Shown: piece by piece, positions 47,001 to 55,530 of the stretch
Layout of the letters: each line of letters opens with the position of its first letter
How positions within the stretch are numbered: the first letter of the stretch is position 1
NCBI RefSeq assembly: GCF_000376885.1
Contig: NZ_AQXR01000011.1
Coordinates: 525,967-589,966, forward strand
DNA from: Alloscardovia criceti DSM 17774
GTDB lineage: Bacteria > Actinomycetota > Actinomycetes > Actinomycetales > Bifidobacteriaceae
Reading direction: 5' to 3'
Length of the DNA stretch: 64,000 bases
Notes under the pieces: generated by a model
What the model saw: only the letters and a program-made list of their open reading frames with translations
Told to the model about the DNA's origin: nothing
Database searches by the model: none
Made by a program: the position numbers and the translations under genes

Positions 47001-47680
47001 CTGGATGCATCGCGGATAATCACCTGAATACTATCCGCTCGCCTGCTCACCTTCGCTTGTCTACGCAACGGACCCATCTGACGATGAATTTCGTTGATAA
47101 GATCGTCCAAACGGTCTACATTATCTTGCGTACTCTTCAGTTTTCTCAGCGCACGCTCCTTACGCCTGCGATGCTTGAGAATGCCTGCAGCTTCCTCTAT
47201 AAAGGCACGGTTATCTTGAGGCGTAGCACGCAAAATAGAATCCAACCTGCCCTGTCCCACAACCACATGCATATGGGAGCCCAAGCCGGTATCTGAAAGC
47301 AATTCCTGCACATCCAGCAGACGGACCGGACTGCCATTAATAGAGTATTCCGATCCACCATTGCGATAAATTGTACGGCTGATACTCACTTCAGAGTAAT
47401 CAATATCTAACGTGCCATCGGAATTATCGATGGTCAAAATCACCTGAGCACGTCCCAAAGGCGCATGCGTGGATGTGCCTGCAAAAATCACATCCTCCAT
47501 CGAGGTGCCGCGTAAACTCTTCGCACCCTGCTCACCCATCACCCAGGCAAGCGCATCCACCACATTGGACTTTCCAGAACCATTCGGGCCGACAATAGCA
47601 GTTACCCCGGGTTCGAAGCGCAATGTGGTCGCGTGTGCGAAGGATTTAAAACCGCGAATAGTGAGTTCTTTAACGTACAT
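44009..47680 (-). CDS. smc: Chromosome segregation protein Smc
   Basis: 1223-residue condensin ATPase. Head: YVKELTIRGFKSFAHATTLRF and Walker A GPNGSGKSN near residue 32, then long coiled coil, a hinge near residues 480-660 and a second coil rich in Q, E, R and A; C-terminal head with signature LLSGGERSLTALALLFAIF and Walker B FYILDEVEAALDD. Works with ScpA and ScpB encoded at 14-15 kb. Separated by 12 bases from folC. Confidence 0.96.
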   Translation of the reverse strand: MYVKELTIRGFKSFAHATTLRFEPGVTAIVGPNGSGKSNVVDALAWVMGEQGAKSLRGTSMEDVIFAGTSTHAPLGRAQVILTIDNSDGTLDIDYSEVSISRTIYRNGGSEYSINGSPVRLLDVQELLSDTGLGSHMHVVVGQGRLDSILRATPQDNRAFIEEAAGILKHRRRKERALRKLKSTQDNVDRLDDLINEIHRQMGPLRRQAKVSRRADSIQVIIRDASSRLLADEASTLLSQRDAVRHDLVSVRKQLQEAQQQLTATKLDIERLEGLSSSANPEMNQLNQDYHRMTQLHERLNSLSALAREREHMWRSQIVTATGDDPDLLRARAQELQTQQGAVITQTNQLRLTFDKVTERRAVVEQELASVRQLITQMRTSAQEQEAQKSKLREEIARQEAQIQGFDSRLRDNAAQAEDFARNLADARSRLTQLQAQNADAADNLDEQHATAQQRVEEIRSTRDSIEADMRQINNAIISLRAKADALNDTLEARNNNAEFSHSDMKSLGKLAEFIRIEEGWEEAIAQALGPFASSFVVQSYEDAARAVHRAHDKHLGKASVVYSSPLPAAGQSAVRASKDTLVCASDVVSLSPQLRVNPADSDETAQHVVETVKFMLCDVALAHTVEEALHILQEEHYSTVITQDGDTFTPFGATAGASHSPSDLSLVARRDKALAHVAQQESVLQKLSTDKESVDAQYAQAREKLSAINTAMTENRVRMQQRENDIQAAQLSIESLTRRISHIDEQKQHIEDQKTSVVATLENLKNQLSLAQTAKDSHIDLDASISHERELDQALTQERQAEVTARLEWNNASQHSQSLERQITLLVSQAQQADKRREKIARLNEDRQNRAQEAARISQKAQEAAGALYEHIQSVLAHREKIQTRISAHDEQLKALRQQRNEQEPVVDQLSKQEHDLDIARERIATQYGQISQRSLNELGSSLERVIEQYGPSLPVPVFDDFGQLIALENKETEETADSDHTLHALNMTDLSGFKTEKYERSREQKKLDKARRDLAALGKVNPLATEEFDALQERHKYLVEQRDDVVKSRNDLLDLIKNLDSTMIEVFESAFEDTAQAFTTVFASLFPGGKGRLVLEDPSDMLSTGVIVEASPAGKRVKQLSLLSGGERSLTALALLFAIFTARPSPFYILDEVEAALDDVNLTRLLGVINDLRAHAQIIVITHQQRTMSIADALYGVTMRSDGITAVVSQKLGQGEIINNA

Positions 47681-47692
47681 ACGCTACGGCCT

Positions 47693-49183
47693 CTAGAGGG
47701 TGTCCTCGGTCTCAGCGGACACTTCCTCATCGAGCTCGCTATCAGCGCTAAAGTCAGTATTCACGCCTGCGGCGCGATCTTCCTTCGTATTTTTCAGTTC
47801 GCTGTTATGCCGTTCTTTGAGCAAAATGCGCGCATCGCCGGCAGTGACGAAACTACCAAAAATCACCACACCATGACCGTAGCCAATGCCCAGTTCATCA
47901 TTCGCGTCTACCTCGTTCACCGCTTCCTGAATGGCATCCGGCATTGTATCGGCACGAATTACGCGATCCGGGCCGAAGACACTAATGGCAATCTTTTCCA
48001 ACTCGTCGACGGGCATGACACGGGAAGTCCACGAATTCTGCGTGACGACGATTTTGGACAGAAGCGGCTCCATAATGCCCAAAACGCTTTCCACCTCTTT
48101 GTCCCGCATCATGCTAACCACGCCCACGAGGTCGTTGAAATCGAAGTTTTCTTCCAACGCGGCGCGCAAGGCGTTCACTGCATTTTGGTTGTGACCGCCG
48201 TCGATGATAATCGTTGGTGAGCGACGAATAACCTCAATACGTCCCGGCACCTTCACATTCGACAAGGCTTCGGCTACGACGTCTGCATCCAATTGACCCG
48301 CAACCGGGATAACGACCTCCGCAGCACTAATGGCCGCCAAGGCGTTATGTGCCTGATGCTCCCCGAATAGCGATACAGGAATTTGCTCGTACGTGCCCTG
48401 TGGCGTGTGAACCGTAATCACCTGTCCGCCTACAGCGGCGGCACGAGAATCGATGGTAGCTTCATAGCCGTCTCGAATGACTGCCTGCGCGCCTACTTCT
48501 TTAGCCGTCTCGAGCAGAATATCTGGCACCTGCTCGTGTGGCTGCGCACCGATGATAACCGTGGAATTGGATTTGATAATGCCTGCTTTTTCGGTGGCGA
48601 TTTCTTCTACAGTATCGCCCAACCACTGCATATGATCCATATCCACAGGGCCGATAACTGCCGCATCACCATTGAGCACATTTGTGGCGTCCCAACGTCC
48701 ACCCATACCCACTTCTACGACTGCTACATCCACAGGCGCATCGGCAAAAGCTGCAATTGCCATCGTGGTCAGCACTTCAAAGAAGCTCATGCGCGGGCCA
48801 CCCTGTGCCAGCGAATCCTGGTCCACCAGCTCTATAACGTCCTTGACTTGCAACCAAGTATCGATGAATTGATCATCGGAAATAGGCTGGCCATCGATAG
48901 CAATGCGCTCCGTCACAGACTCCACGTGAGGCGACGTGTAGAGACCGGTGCGCAATCCATACGCCCTACACAGGGCCTCCGCCATACGCGCCGTAGAACC
49001 CTTACCATTTGTACCGGTGACGTGGATAACTCTGAAAGATTCCTCAGGATGACCCATATAGTCCAGGACTTTTACCATGCGATCTAAGCTAGGATCAAAA
49101 TCGTGCTCCGGAGCACGCTTCATAATTTCCCTATAAACATCGGCTAATTGAAGATTTTCAGATTGTGGTACCTCATAAGACAT
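47693..49183 (-). CDS. folC: Folylpolyglutamate / dihydrofolate synthase
   Basis: 496-residue Mur-ligase-fold enzyme adding glutamates to folate. VTGTNGKGSTARMAEALCRAYGLRTGLYTSPHV near residues 58-90, an MGGRWDATNVL loop, and VIIDGGHNQNAVNAL. ATG 49183 is chosen since the domain begins soon after it; the frame extends to 49246. No ribosome site is visible. The acidic tail after residue 470 (SADSELDEEVSAETED) is dispensable-looking. Confidence 0.92.
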   Translation of the reverse strand: MSYEVPQSENLQLADVYREIMKRAPEHDFDPSLDRMVKVLDYMGHPEESFRVIHVTGTNGKGSTARMAEALCRAYGLRTGLYTSPHVESVTERIAIDGQPISDDQFIDTWLQVKDVIELVDQDSLAQGGPRMSFFEVLTTMAIAAFADAPVDVAVVEVGMGGRWDATNVLNGDAAVIGPVDMDHMQWLGDTVEEIATEKAGIIKSNSTVIIGAQPHEQVPDILLETAKEVGAQAVIRDGYEATIDSRAAAVGGQVITVHTPQGTYEQIPVSLFGEHQAHNALAAISAAEVVIPVAGQLDADVVAEALSNVKVPGRIEVIRRSPTIIIDGGHNQNAVNALRAALEENFDFNDLVGVVSMMRDKEVESVLGIMEPLLSKIVVTQNSWTSRVMPVDELEKIAISVFGPDRVIRADTMPDAIQEAVNEVDANDELGIGYGHGVVIFGSFVTAGDARILLKERHNSELKNTKEDRAAGVNTDFSADSELDEEVSAETEDTL

Positions 49184-49299
49184 AGGGCTTATTTTAAGCG
49201 CAATTACGGACGGTACTATACTGTGAGCTGAAGTGGTGAAAGTCACCGATAAGCCTTAGAGTGGAGGCATTACATCACATTTTCAAGGAGCATATTTTT

Positions 49300-50883
49300 A
49301 TGATTTCCGCACACGACAACGAGCCACAATCTCGCGCCGAAGCCGATGCATCAGATTCCATGGCAAACAGGTCCCACAACCGCACATTACGCCCAGAATC
49401 CACGAATTTTAGCGATTTTATGCTGACGGGCTGGGGCGAGGAAGAAAACGATATCCAGCCTTTGGAGTCTAGCCGTTACACGCCTTCTCGTTTGGAGGCT
49501 TTGGGCAAGCGTTTTCCAGGCGAGCGTATTGTTATCCCAGCCGGTCAGGCTAAGGTACGCAATGATGATTGCGATTACGCCTTCCGCCCGGACAGCGCTT
49601 TTGCATACTACACCGGTCTGGGTCAGGATTATGAAGCAGGCGCCGTGTTGGTTTTGAATCCTGTGGCTCCGCAGAGCGCAGAGGCCGTCATGGGCAAGAC
49701 GCATGAACCTGTGCTCTTCCTGCATCCTCGCAGCGACCAGAGCACTCAGGATTACTACCGTTCTGCCTCTTACGGCGAGTACTGGGTGGGTGTGCGTCCA
49801 GGCTTGGAAGGCATCAAAACGATGACCGGCATCGAAACTGCAGATATTGCGGGATTGTACGATGCTTTATCCAAGGACGTGGGCACTGAAGAGGGCGCCA
49901 TCCGCGTGCGCATTATCCGCAATATTGATGCCGAAATTACCAAGGATGTAGATGCCATCCGTTCAGCTGCAGGTTTTGACAATCCGGATGCCAGCGAATC
50001 CGATGATAACAAGCTCTATGAGTTCGCTTCTGAATCGCGCATGCTGAAGGACGAGTACGAAGTACGAGAAATGCGCAAGGCCATCGCTGCTACACATGAC
50101 GGTTTTACTCGCATGCTGGAAGCCCTGCCGGATGCACGCGGTAAGGAACGTGGCGAGCGTATCTTGGAGGGCAAGTTCAACGCCAATGCGCGCGAGCAAG
50201 GCAATGCTGAAGGCTACGGTACTATCGTGGCTTCTGGCGCTCATGCTCCAACCCTGCACTGGATGCGCAATACGGGTAAGATTTCCGATGGCGAGCTTTT
50301 GCTTATCGATGCCGGCGTAGAAACCGATAGCCTCTACACAGCAGATATTACGCGCACTTTCCCTGTCAACGGTAAATTTACGGAATTGCAGAAGGAACTC
50401 TACACGGTTGTGCTCAACGCTCAGAAGGCGGGATTTGAGGCGGCCAAGGTGGGTGCCACATACTCGGATATCCACCATGCGTGCATGCGCGTGCTGGCGG
50501 AAGCTATGCACAATTGGGGCATTTTGCCTGTCAGCGTGGAAGAATCCTTGAGCCATGAGGGTCAGCAGCATCGCCGTTGGCATGCTTGTGGCGTAGCACA
50601 CCATTTGGGTTTGGATGTGCACGACTGCTCGCAGGCACGCTACGAATCCTATCAAGGTGCAAAAATTACGCCTGGTATGATTTTCACCATCGAGCCAGGC
50701 TTGTACTTCAAGGAAAACGATATGTTGATTCCAGAAGAATTCCGTGGAATCGGCATCCGTATCGAAGATGATGTGCTCATGACCGAGAACGGTCCTGAAT
50801 GGCTGTCTCACGATATTCCAAAGGAAATCGACGAGGTTGAGGCATGGATGGCTGAGGCTGCTCAGGCGTCACAGCGCAACTAA
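49300..50883 (+). CDS. Xaa-Pro aminopeptidase P-type metallopeptidase
   Basis: 527-residue M24 peptidase removing N-terminal residues before proline. N-terminal aminopeptidase-P domain with FAYYTGLGQDYEAGAVLVL and FLHPRSDQST; catalytic pita-bread domain with metal ligands in LLIDAGVETDSLYTADITRTFP, HACGVAHHLGLDVHD, TIEPGLYF and GIGIRIEDD. Start decided by AAGGAG nine bases before ATG 49300. Divergent from folC. Confidence 0.93.
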   Translation: MISAHDNEPQSRAEADASDSMANRSHNRTLRPESTNFSDFMLTGWGEEENDIQPLESSRYTPSRLEALGKRFPGERIVIPAGQAKVRNDDCDYAFRPDSAFAYYTGLGQDYEAGAVLVLNPVAPQSAEAVMGKTHEPVLFLHPRSDQSTQDYYRSASYGEYWVGVRPGLEGIKTMTGIETADIAGLYDALSKDVGTEEGAIRVRIIRNIDAEITKDVDAIRSAAGFDNPDASESDDNKLYEFASESRMLKDEYEVREMRKAIAATHDGFTRMLEALPDARGKERGERILEGKFNANAREQGNAEGYGTIVASGAHAPTLHWMRNTGKISDGELLLIDAGVETDSLYTADITRTFPVNGKFTELQKELYTVVLNAQKAGFEAAKVGATYSDIHHACMRVLAEAMHNWGILPVSVEESLSHEGQQHRRWHACGVAHHLGLDVHDCSQARYESYQGAKITPGMIFTIEPGLYFKENDMLIPEEFRGIGIRIEDDVLMTENGPEWLSHDIPKEIDEVEAWMAEAAQASQRN

Positions 50884-50900
50884 CTCATTCCTCGCCTCTG

Positions 50901-50945
50901 AAAATCGGGTGATGTAAGTTTTCGACTTACGCCACCCGATTTTTT
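50901..50945 (+). terminator. Terminator after the aminopeptidase gene
   Basis: ATCGGGTG (50904-50911) pairs with CACCCGAT (50933-50940), with an inner GTAAG/CTTAC stem; a T-run follows. Confidence 0.85.
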
Positions 50946-50967
50946 AATTGTGAATTGGATATGCAAA

Positions 50968-52200
50968 CTATTGCAGATATTCTGCAGCATTGTCGATGAG
51001 TTTTCTCAATCCAAATTCTGCTGCGCCATATACGCCTGCATACTGGTCGACGGTCGGGAACACGATTTCCAGCTTATCCTTATGTACGGCATTAAGCTGT
51101 GTATTGACACTGGTATACAAGTCGTTCAGCCAGTTCGTACCAAACCTAGTCCAGAAACCACCGATAATTATTTTTGTAATATCTAAAATATTCACCGTAG
51201 ACACAATTGCCGAGGCCATGGCACGGGTCGCCTCAGACATAACATCACTGGCTTTCGGATCGGATCCTACGAGTTTTTGACTCAACCACGTAAAGCTTTC
51301 ATCCGCGTCGAGCGCCGCAGCATTTTCGCATCCGGCTGCATTGAGCAGGGCTTTGCGGCCGGCATACATCTCCATACATCCGCGGCGTCCACATCTGCAG
51401 ACGGGGCCGCCCATAGAAACGGAAAGGTGTCCAATTTCCCCTGCCACACCCCAGGTGCCGGTAACTAAAGCGCCATGATCGATATACGCACCACCAATAC
51501 CCACGTCGGAGGAAATATAAATAAAGGAATCTTCCGGCAGATAGGAATTTTCACGCTGCTCATTCGCCGTGCAAGAAACCGCGTAACCAGGTATTTGCGC
51601 AATAGCGGCCAGATTTGCCTCATTGTGTGGCGTTAACGCATACTTCTTGACCAGTTCGGTCTCCATGAGATTCAGATTTTTCCAGCCTAAGTTTGGCGCG
51701 TCCACGAGAATGCCATCATTGGTGACCATGCCTGGAACGGCCAATCCGCCACCGAGGATATGAACGCCTTTGGACGTGAAATCGTGGACAATCGGATCAA
51801 TCATAGATACCAATTGGCTGAGAATTGTGTCCGCATCCGAAGAATCGTCCATGGTATTGACCCACTGGCGTGCATGAATTTTCCCATTAAAGTCCTGCAG
51901 CATAAAGCCATAACCATCGGTATGAACCTGTACGCCTAGTCCCAACCAGGAGCCCTCTACGAATTCCAGCGGATTGCTCGGCTTTCCTGTACTGGCCAAC
52001 TGCTGAGGCTTTCCCTCTTTGAGAATCTTGTGAGAAATAAGATCTGAAACGATGATAGAAATCGCAGCCTTGGTCATGCCGGTGGTACGGGCGATATGCG
52101 CTCTACTAACGGGTTCCCTGCTGTGTAAAATTGCTGACAGCACAACGCCGATGTTGTGCGCGCGCAAATTTTCTTGATTGAGGGCTTTATGTCGTGGCAT
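50968..52200 (-). CDS. ROK family regulator of xylose genes (XylR-like)
   Basis: 410-residue NagC/XylR-type regulator: winged helix-turn-helix (REPVSRAHIARTTGMTKAAISIIVSDLI near residues 30-60) and ROK domain with DVGIGGAYIDHG and a zinc loop CRCGRRGCMEM. GAAGGAG before ATG 52200. Divergent from xylB with a promoter/operator region between; repression relieved by xylose is inferred from context. Confidence 0.88.
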   Translation of the reverse strand: MPRHKALNQENLRAHNIGVVLSAILHSREPVSRAHIARTTGMTKAAISIIVSDLISHKILKEGKPQQLASTGKPSNPLEFVEGSWLGLGVQVHTDGYGFMLQDFNGKIHARQWVNTMDDSSDADTILSQLVSMIDPIVHDFTSKGVHILGGGLAVPGMVTNDGILVDAPNLGWKNLNLMETELVKKYALTPHNEANLAAIAQIPGYAVSCTANEQRENSYLPEDSFIYISSDVGIGGAYIDHGALVTGTWGVAGEIGHLSVSMGGPVCRCGRRGCMEMYAGRKALLNAAGCENAAALDADESFTWLSQKLVGSDPKASDVMSEATRAMASAIVSTVNILDITKIIIGGFWTRFGTNWLNDLYTSVNTQLNAVHKDKLEIVFPTVDQYAGVYGAAEFGLRKLIDNAAEYLQ

Positions 52201-52223
52201 TATTGCTCCTTCTGTCGCTTGTA

Positions 52224-52258
52224 ATGATACTATGGAATAGTTAGTCAAGTCAATTAAC
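52224..52258. promoter_or_regulatory. Promoter/operator of the xylose cluster
   Basis: Minus strand: TTGACT (52253-52248), 18-base spacer, TATCAT (52229-52224). Overlapping it, GTTAGTCAAGTCAATTAAC (52240-52258) is an interrupted palindrome resembling ROK/XylR operators. Confidence 0.5.
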
Positions 52259-52300
52259 GAAGTTTGTTTCTAAAATTACAAACCAATGCAAGGAGGCATT

Positions 52301-53782
52301 ATGTCGAGGATTCTCGTAGCCGGAGTAGACACTTCTACTCAGTCCTGCAAAGTACGCGTCACCGATGCGCTCACCGGTGAACTCGTGCGTTTTGGACAAG
52401 CACCACACCCAGATGGAACCAGCGTCAACCCGAAAGCGTGGTGGGAGGCTTTTCAGAAAGCTGCGGAACAGGCCGGCGGACTCGATGACGTCAGCGCCTT
52501 AGCCGTGGGCGGGCAGCAGCATGGCATGGTTCTGCTGGATGACCAGGGTCGCGTCATCCGCGATGCCCTACTGTGGAATGACACCAGAAGTAGCGTGCAG
52601 GCCGAGGCTTTGATCAATACCCTAGGCGAAAAGCCTGCAGAAGGCTCTGAACCTGAGGACGTTCATACGCGCGGCGTGCAACGCTGGGTGAAGGCAGTCG
52701 GCTCGTCCTTGGTGGCATCGCTGACCATCACCAAGGTTGCGTGGGTGGCCGAAAATGAGCCAGAAAACGCCGCTCGCATTGCCGCTATCTGCTTGCCACA
52801 CGACTGGCTAAGCTGGCGCATTGCCGGGAACGGTCCTGTCGAGGAAGGCACCGCACAGCTGGATGCTTTGTTTACGGATCGCTCTGATGCTTCGGGTACA
52901 GCATATTTCGACTCTGTAAAGAATGAGTACAGGCTGGATTTGCTGGAGATGGCTCTGGGGCGCACAGACGTCACCCTGCCACGCGTGCTCTCCCCTCGCG
53001 AATCGGGCGCTATCGCCGACCCACGCATCGCCGGCAAGAATGTCGAAGGCGGTTGCCGCATCGCTCCAGGCGGTGGCGATAATGCCATGGCTGCCCTAGG
53101 TCTCGGCATGTCCAGCGGCGACGTTTCGGTATCTTTGGGTACTTCTGGCGTAGCTGCAGCCGTCAGCGACACCCCAGCCTATGACCTCACCGGTGCTATT
53201 ACTGGCTTTGCGGACTGCACCGGACGCTGGTTGCCACTAGCCTGCACCATTAACGGTTCTCGCATTCTGGATGCCGGCCGTCACGCACTCAACGTGGACT
53301 ACGATGAGCTTGCCGATCTTGCACACCAGTCTGTGCCAGGCGCTGAAGGAATTACCCTTATCCCGTATTTTGACGGCGAGCGCACACCAAACCGACCAGA
53401 GGCAAAGGCTGCCTTCTACGGGTTGACGCTGGACAACACCACTCAGGCAAATATGGCTCGCGCCTTTATAGAAGCCGTGCTGTGCTCTCAGCGTGACTGC
53501 TTGGAGTATGTGAAGGCTTTGGGCGCACACATCGAGCGCATTTTGCTTATCGGTGGTGGCGCTAAGTCCCCTGCAGTACGTGCCTATGCGCCGGCCGTCT
53601 GGGAAAGCGACGTACTCGTACCTCAGACGGATGAGTATGTGGCTATCGGAGCTGCACGCCAGGCAGCGTGGCTGCTTGCTAAAGACGAAAACCTGCCACA
53701 GTGGGATATCACAATTGATTCCACACTTCAGGCAGAAGCAACGCCTGAAGTTTACGCTCAGTACGCACAGTATCGCGCATAG
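52301..53782 (+). CDS. xylB: Xylulokinase
   Basis: 493-residue FGGY-family sugar kinase phosphorylating D-xylulose. N-terminal GVDTSTQSCKV, ALAVGGQQHGMVLLD, LLWNDTRSS; C-terminal ATP domain with VSLGTSGVAAAVS, YFDGERTPNRPEAKAAFYGLTLDNT and LLIGGGAKSPAVRAYAPAVW. AAGGAGG stands before ATG 52301. Convergent with xylA. Confidence 0.94.
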   Translation: MSRILVAGVDTSTQSCKVRVTDALTGELVRFGQAPHPDGTSVNPKAWWEAFQKAAEQAGGLDDVSALAVGGQQHGMVLLDDQGRVIRDALLWNDTRSSVQAEALINTLGEKPAEGSEPEDVHTRGVQRWVKAVGSSLVASLTITKVAWVAENEPENAARIAAICLPHDWLSWRIAGNGPVEEGTAQLDALFTDRSDASGTAYFDSVKNEYRLDLLEMALGRTDVTLPRVLSPRESGAIADPRIAGKNVEGGCRIAPGGGDNAMAALGLGMSSGDVSVSLGTSGVAAAVSDTPAYDLTGAITGFADCTGRWLPLACTINGSRILDAGRHALNVDYDELADLAHQSVPGAEGITLIPYFDGERTPNRPEAKAAFYGLTLDNTTQANMARAFIEAVLCSQRDCLEYVKALGAHIERILLIGGGAKSPAVRAYAPAVWESDVLVPQTDEYVAIGAARQAAWLLAKDENLPQWDITIDSTLQAEATPEVYAQYAQYRA

Positions 53783-53809
53783 TTCATAGTTATAGCGAAC
53801 TCCTCGCTT

Positions 53810-53848
53810 AAGGCCTGCTTATCCCATTCGATAGGCAGGCCTTTTTAT
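53810..53848 (+). terminator. Terminator of xylB
   Basis: AAGGCCTGC (53810-53818) pairs with GCAGGCCTT (53835-53843); Ts follow. Confidence 0.85.
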
Positions 53849-53892
53849 CCATCAGCAATCAAGCGACCCCCCCCCGTACGGCAGAACACAAA

Positions 53893-53934
53893 GCATAAAG
53901 GCTAGTAGCACTTTCGTACTACCAGCCTTTATGC
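53893..53934 (-). terminator. Terminator-like hairpin after xylA
   Basis: Sixteen-base arms GCATAAAGGCT[A/G]GTAG with one mismatch (53893-53908 and 53919-53934). The following T-tract on the minus strand is short. Confidence 0.55.
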
Positions 53935-53962
53935 AGTTGGAAGGAGGGAATCGTAGATTGAA

Positions 53963-55303
53963 TTACTTCAATGCATCGATCATGTAGTTGTTAATGGTTG
54001 CCTTTACAGACTCGAGATGATCGGAGCGTGTAGCAGCAATCAAGTCAGCCTGTGGGATGTCGATTGCGTACTCTTCGAGAGATGCCAAGGTTGCAGTGCC
54101 ATTGTCGATGGTTGCACCGATACCGGAATCATATGAGCTGTAACGCTCAGCCTGGAGGTTCTCGATGTACTTATCCTGATGCATCTTGTCTGCGATGAGC
54201 AAACCTGCTGCAAATGCATCCATGCCTGCAATGTGGGAGCGGAAGAGGTCTTCTGCTACGAAGGAGGTACGACGTGGCTTTGCATCGAAGTTCAAACCAC
54301 CATGAGGACCAATCTGACCTTCATCGAGTACTTCCCACATCACCGCGGTGGTCTCGTAGAGATCCGTTGGGAACTCATCCATATCCCAGCCGATGAGCTT
54401 ATCGCCCTGGTTTGCATCCAAGGAGCCGAGTACGCCTGCTTCGCGAGCAGTGCGAATTTCGTGCTGGTAGGTGTGACCGGCGAGGTTTGCGTGGTTGCCT
54501 TCGAGGTTGAGCTTCATGACATCCATCAAATCGTAGGTGCGCAGGAATGCGATAGCCGTAGCTGCATCGAAGTCATACTGATGCATGGTTGGTTCCTTAG
54601 CCTTTGGCTCGATAAGGAACTGAGCATCCAAGCCGATTTCCTTAGCGTAGTCATTGCACATATGGAAGAACTGAGCCATATGAGCCTGTTCACGCTTCAT
54701 CTGAGTATTCCAGAGGTTCTCATAACCTTCACGACCACCCCAGAATACGTAGTTTTCTGCACCCAAACGCTTTGCAATTTCCAAAGAGTGCTTGAGCTGA
54801 CCCGCAGAGTATGCGTAGATGTCTGCAAATGGAGAGGTGGAAGCACCGGAAACGAAGCGAGGATTGGTAAACAAAGAAGAGGTGTTCCACAAGAGCTTAA
54901 CGCCAGTGGACTTCATGTTTTCTTCAATGCGATCCACAACCTTGTCCAGATTTGCATTGGTTTCACGCAAGGTATCGCCTTCTGGAGCGATGTCACGATC
55001 GTGGAAGCAGAAGTACTCGGCACCCAGCTTAGTGAAGAACTCAAAGGCGTAATCTACCTTTGCCAATGCCTCATCCATTGGATTGGAATACTTGCCATAC
55101 CATGGACGATGAGCAGTACCCACACCGAATGGGTCCACCAATTCCTGATCGAAGGTGTGCCACCATGCAACACCGAAACGCAGCCAATCCTTCATCTTCT
55201 TGCCAGCTACAACGCGATCTGCATCGTAGTAGTGGAATCCGAGGCCTTCTTCTGTCTTATCTGTGCCGACGAATGGAATCTTTTCCATATCCCACAAACC
55301 CAT
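53963..55303 (-). CDS. xylA: Xylose isomerase
   Basis: 446-residue type II TIM-barrel enzyme converting D-xylose to D-xylulose. Catalytic [15 protein letters not shown] region (His near 101), metal ligands in [15 protein letters not shown] and [44 protein letters not shown] before ATG 55303. With xylB it feeds xylulose-5-phosphate to phosphoketolase; no xylose transporter is in the window. Confidence 0.97.
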   Translation of the reverse strand: MGLWDMEKIPFVGTDKTEEGLGFHYYDADRVVAGKKMKDWLRFGVAWWHTFDQELVDPFGVGTAHRPWYGKYSNPMDEALAKVDYAFEFFTKLGAEYFCFHDRDIAPEGDTLRETNANLDKVVDRIEENMKSTGVKLLWNTSSLFTNPRFVSGASTSPFADIYAYSAGQLKHSLEIAKRLGAENYVFWGGREGYENLWNTQMKREQAHMAQFFHMCNDYAKEIGLDAQFLIEPKAKEPTMHQYDFDAATAIAFLRTYDLMDVMKLNLEGNHANLAGHTYQHEIRTAREAGVLGSLDANQGDKLIGWDMDEFPTDLYETTAVMWEVLDEGQIGPHGGLNFDAKPRRTSFVAEDLFRSHIAGMDAFAAGLLIADKMHQDKYIENLQAERYSSYDSGIGATIDNGTATLASLEEYAIDIPQADLIAATRSDHLESVKATINNYMIDALK

Positions 55304-55477
55304 ATTTAGCTCCTTTGCCAGAGTCTCTTTGTGTTAACGTTCAGCTCGTCGCTGTTATTTATAAGAATAACAAGAACCATGGAGTTTGTAAAGTGAATTA
55401 ACTAACTCTGCGTTTCGCGTGTATTTCTTTGACTTGCGAACACTTATCTCACTCACATACGAAAAAAATACCGGCTG

Positions 55478-55515
55478 AAAAATATAAAAAGGGCTACTGC
55501 GTATTGCAGTAGCCC
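55478..55515 (-). terminator. Terminator of the MacB-type permease gene
   Basis: Perfect 10-bp stem GGGCTACTGC with loop GTATT (55491-55515); T-rich tail on the minus strand. Confidence 0.85.
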
Positions 55516-55530
55516 AAATTTCCCTAACAC

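Noticed and set aside
53867..53875. Run of nine Cs between xylB and xylA
   Set aside because: Could suggest slippage-based phase variation, but it lies between two converging 3' ends where it would alter no gene.
54179..55309. 376-codon plus-strand frame opposite xylA
   Set aside because: Antisense shadow of the xylose isomerase gene; cysteine-rich and without motif order.
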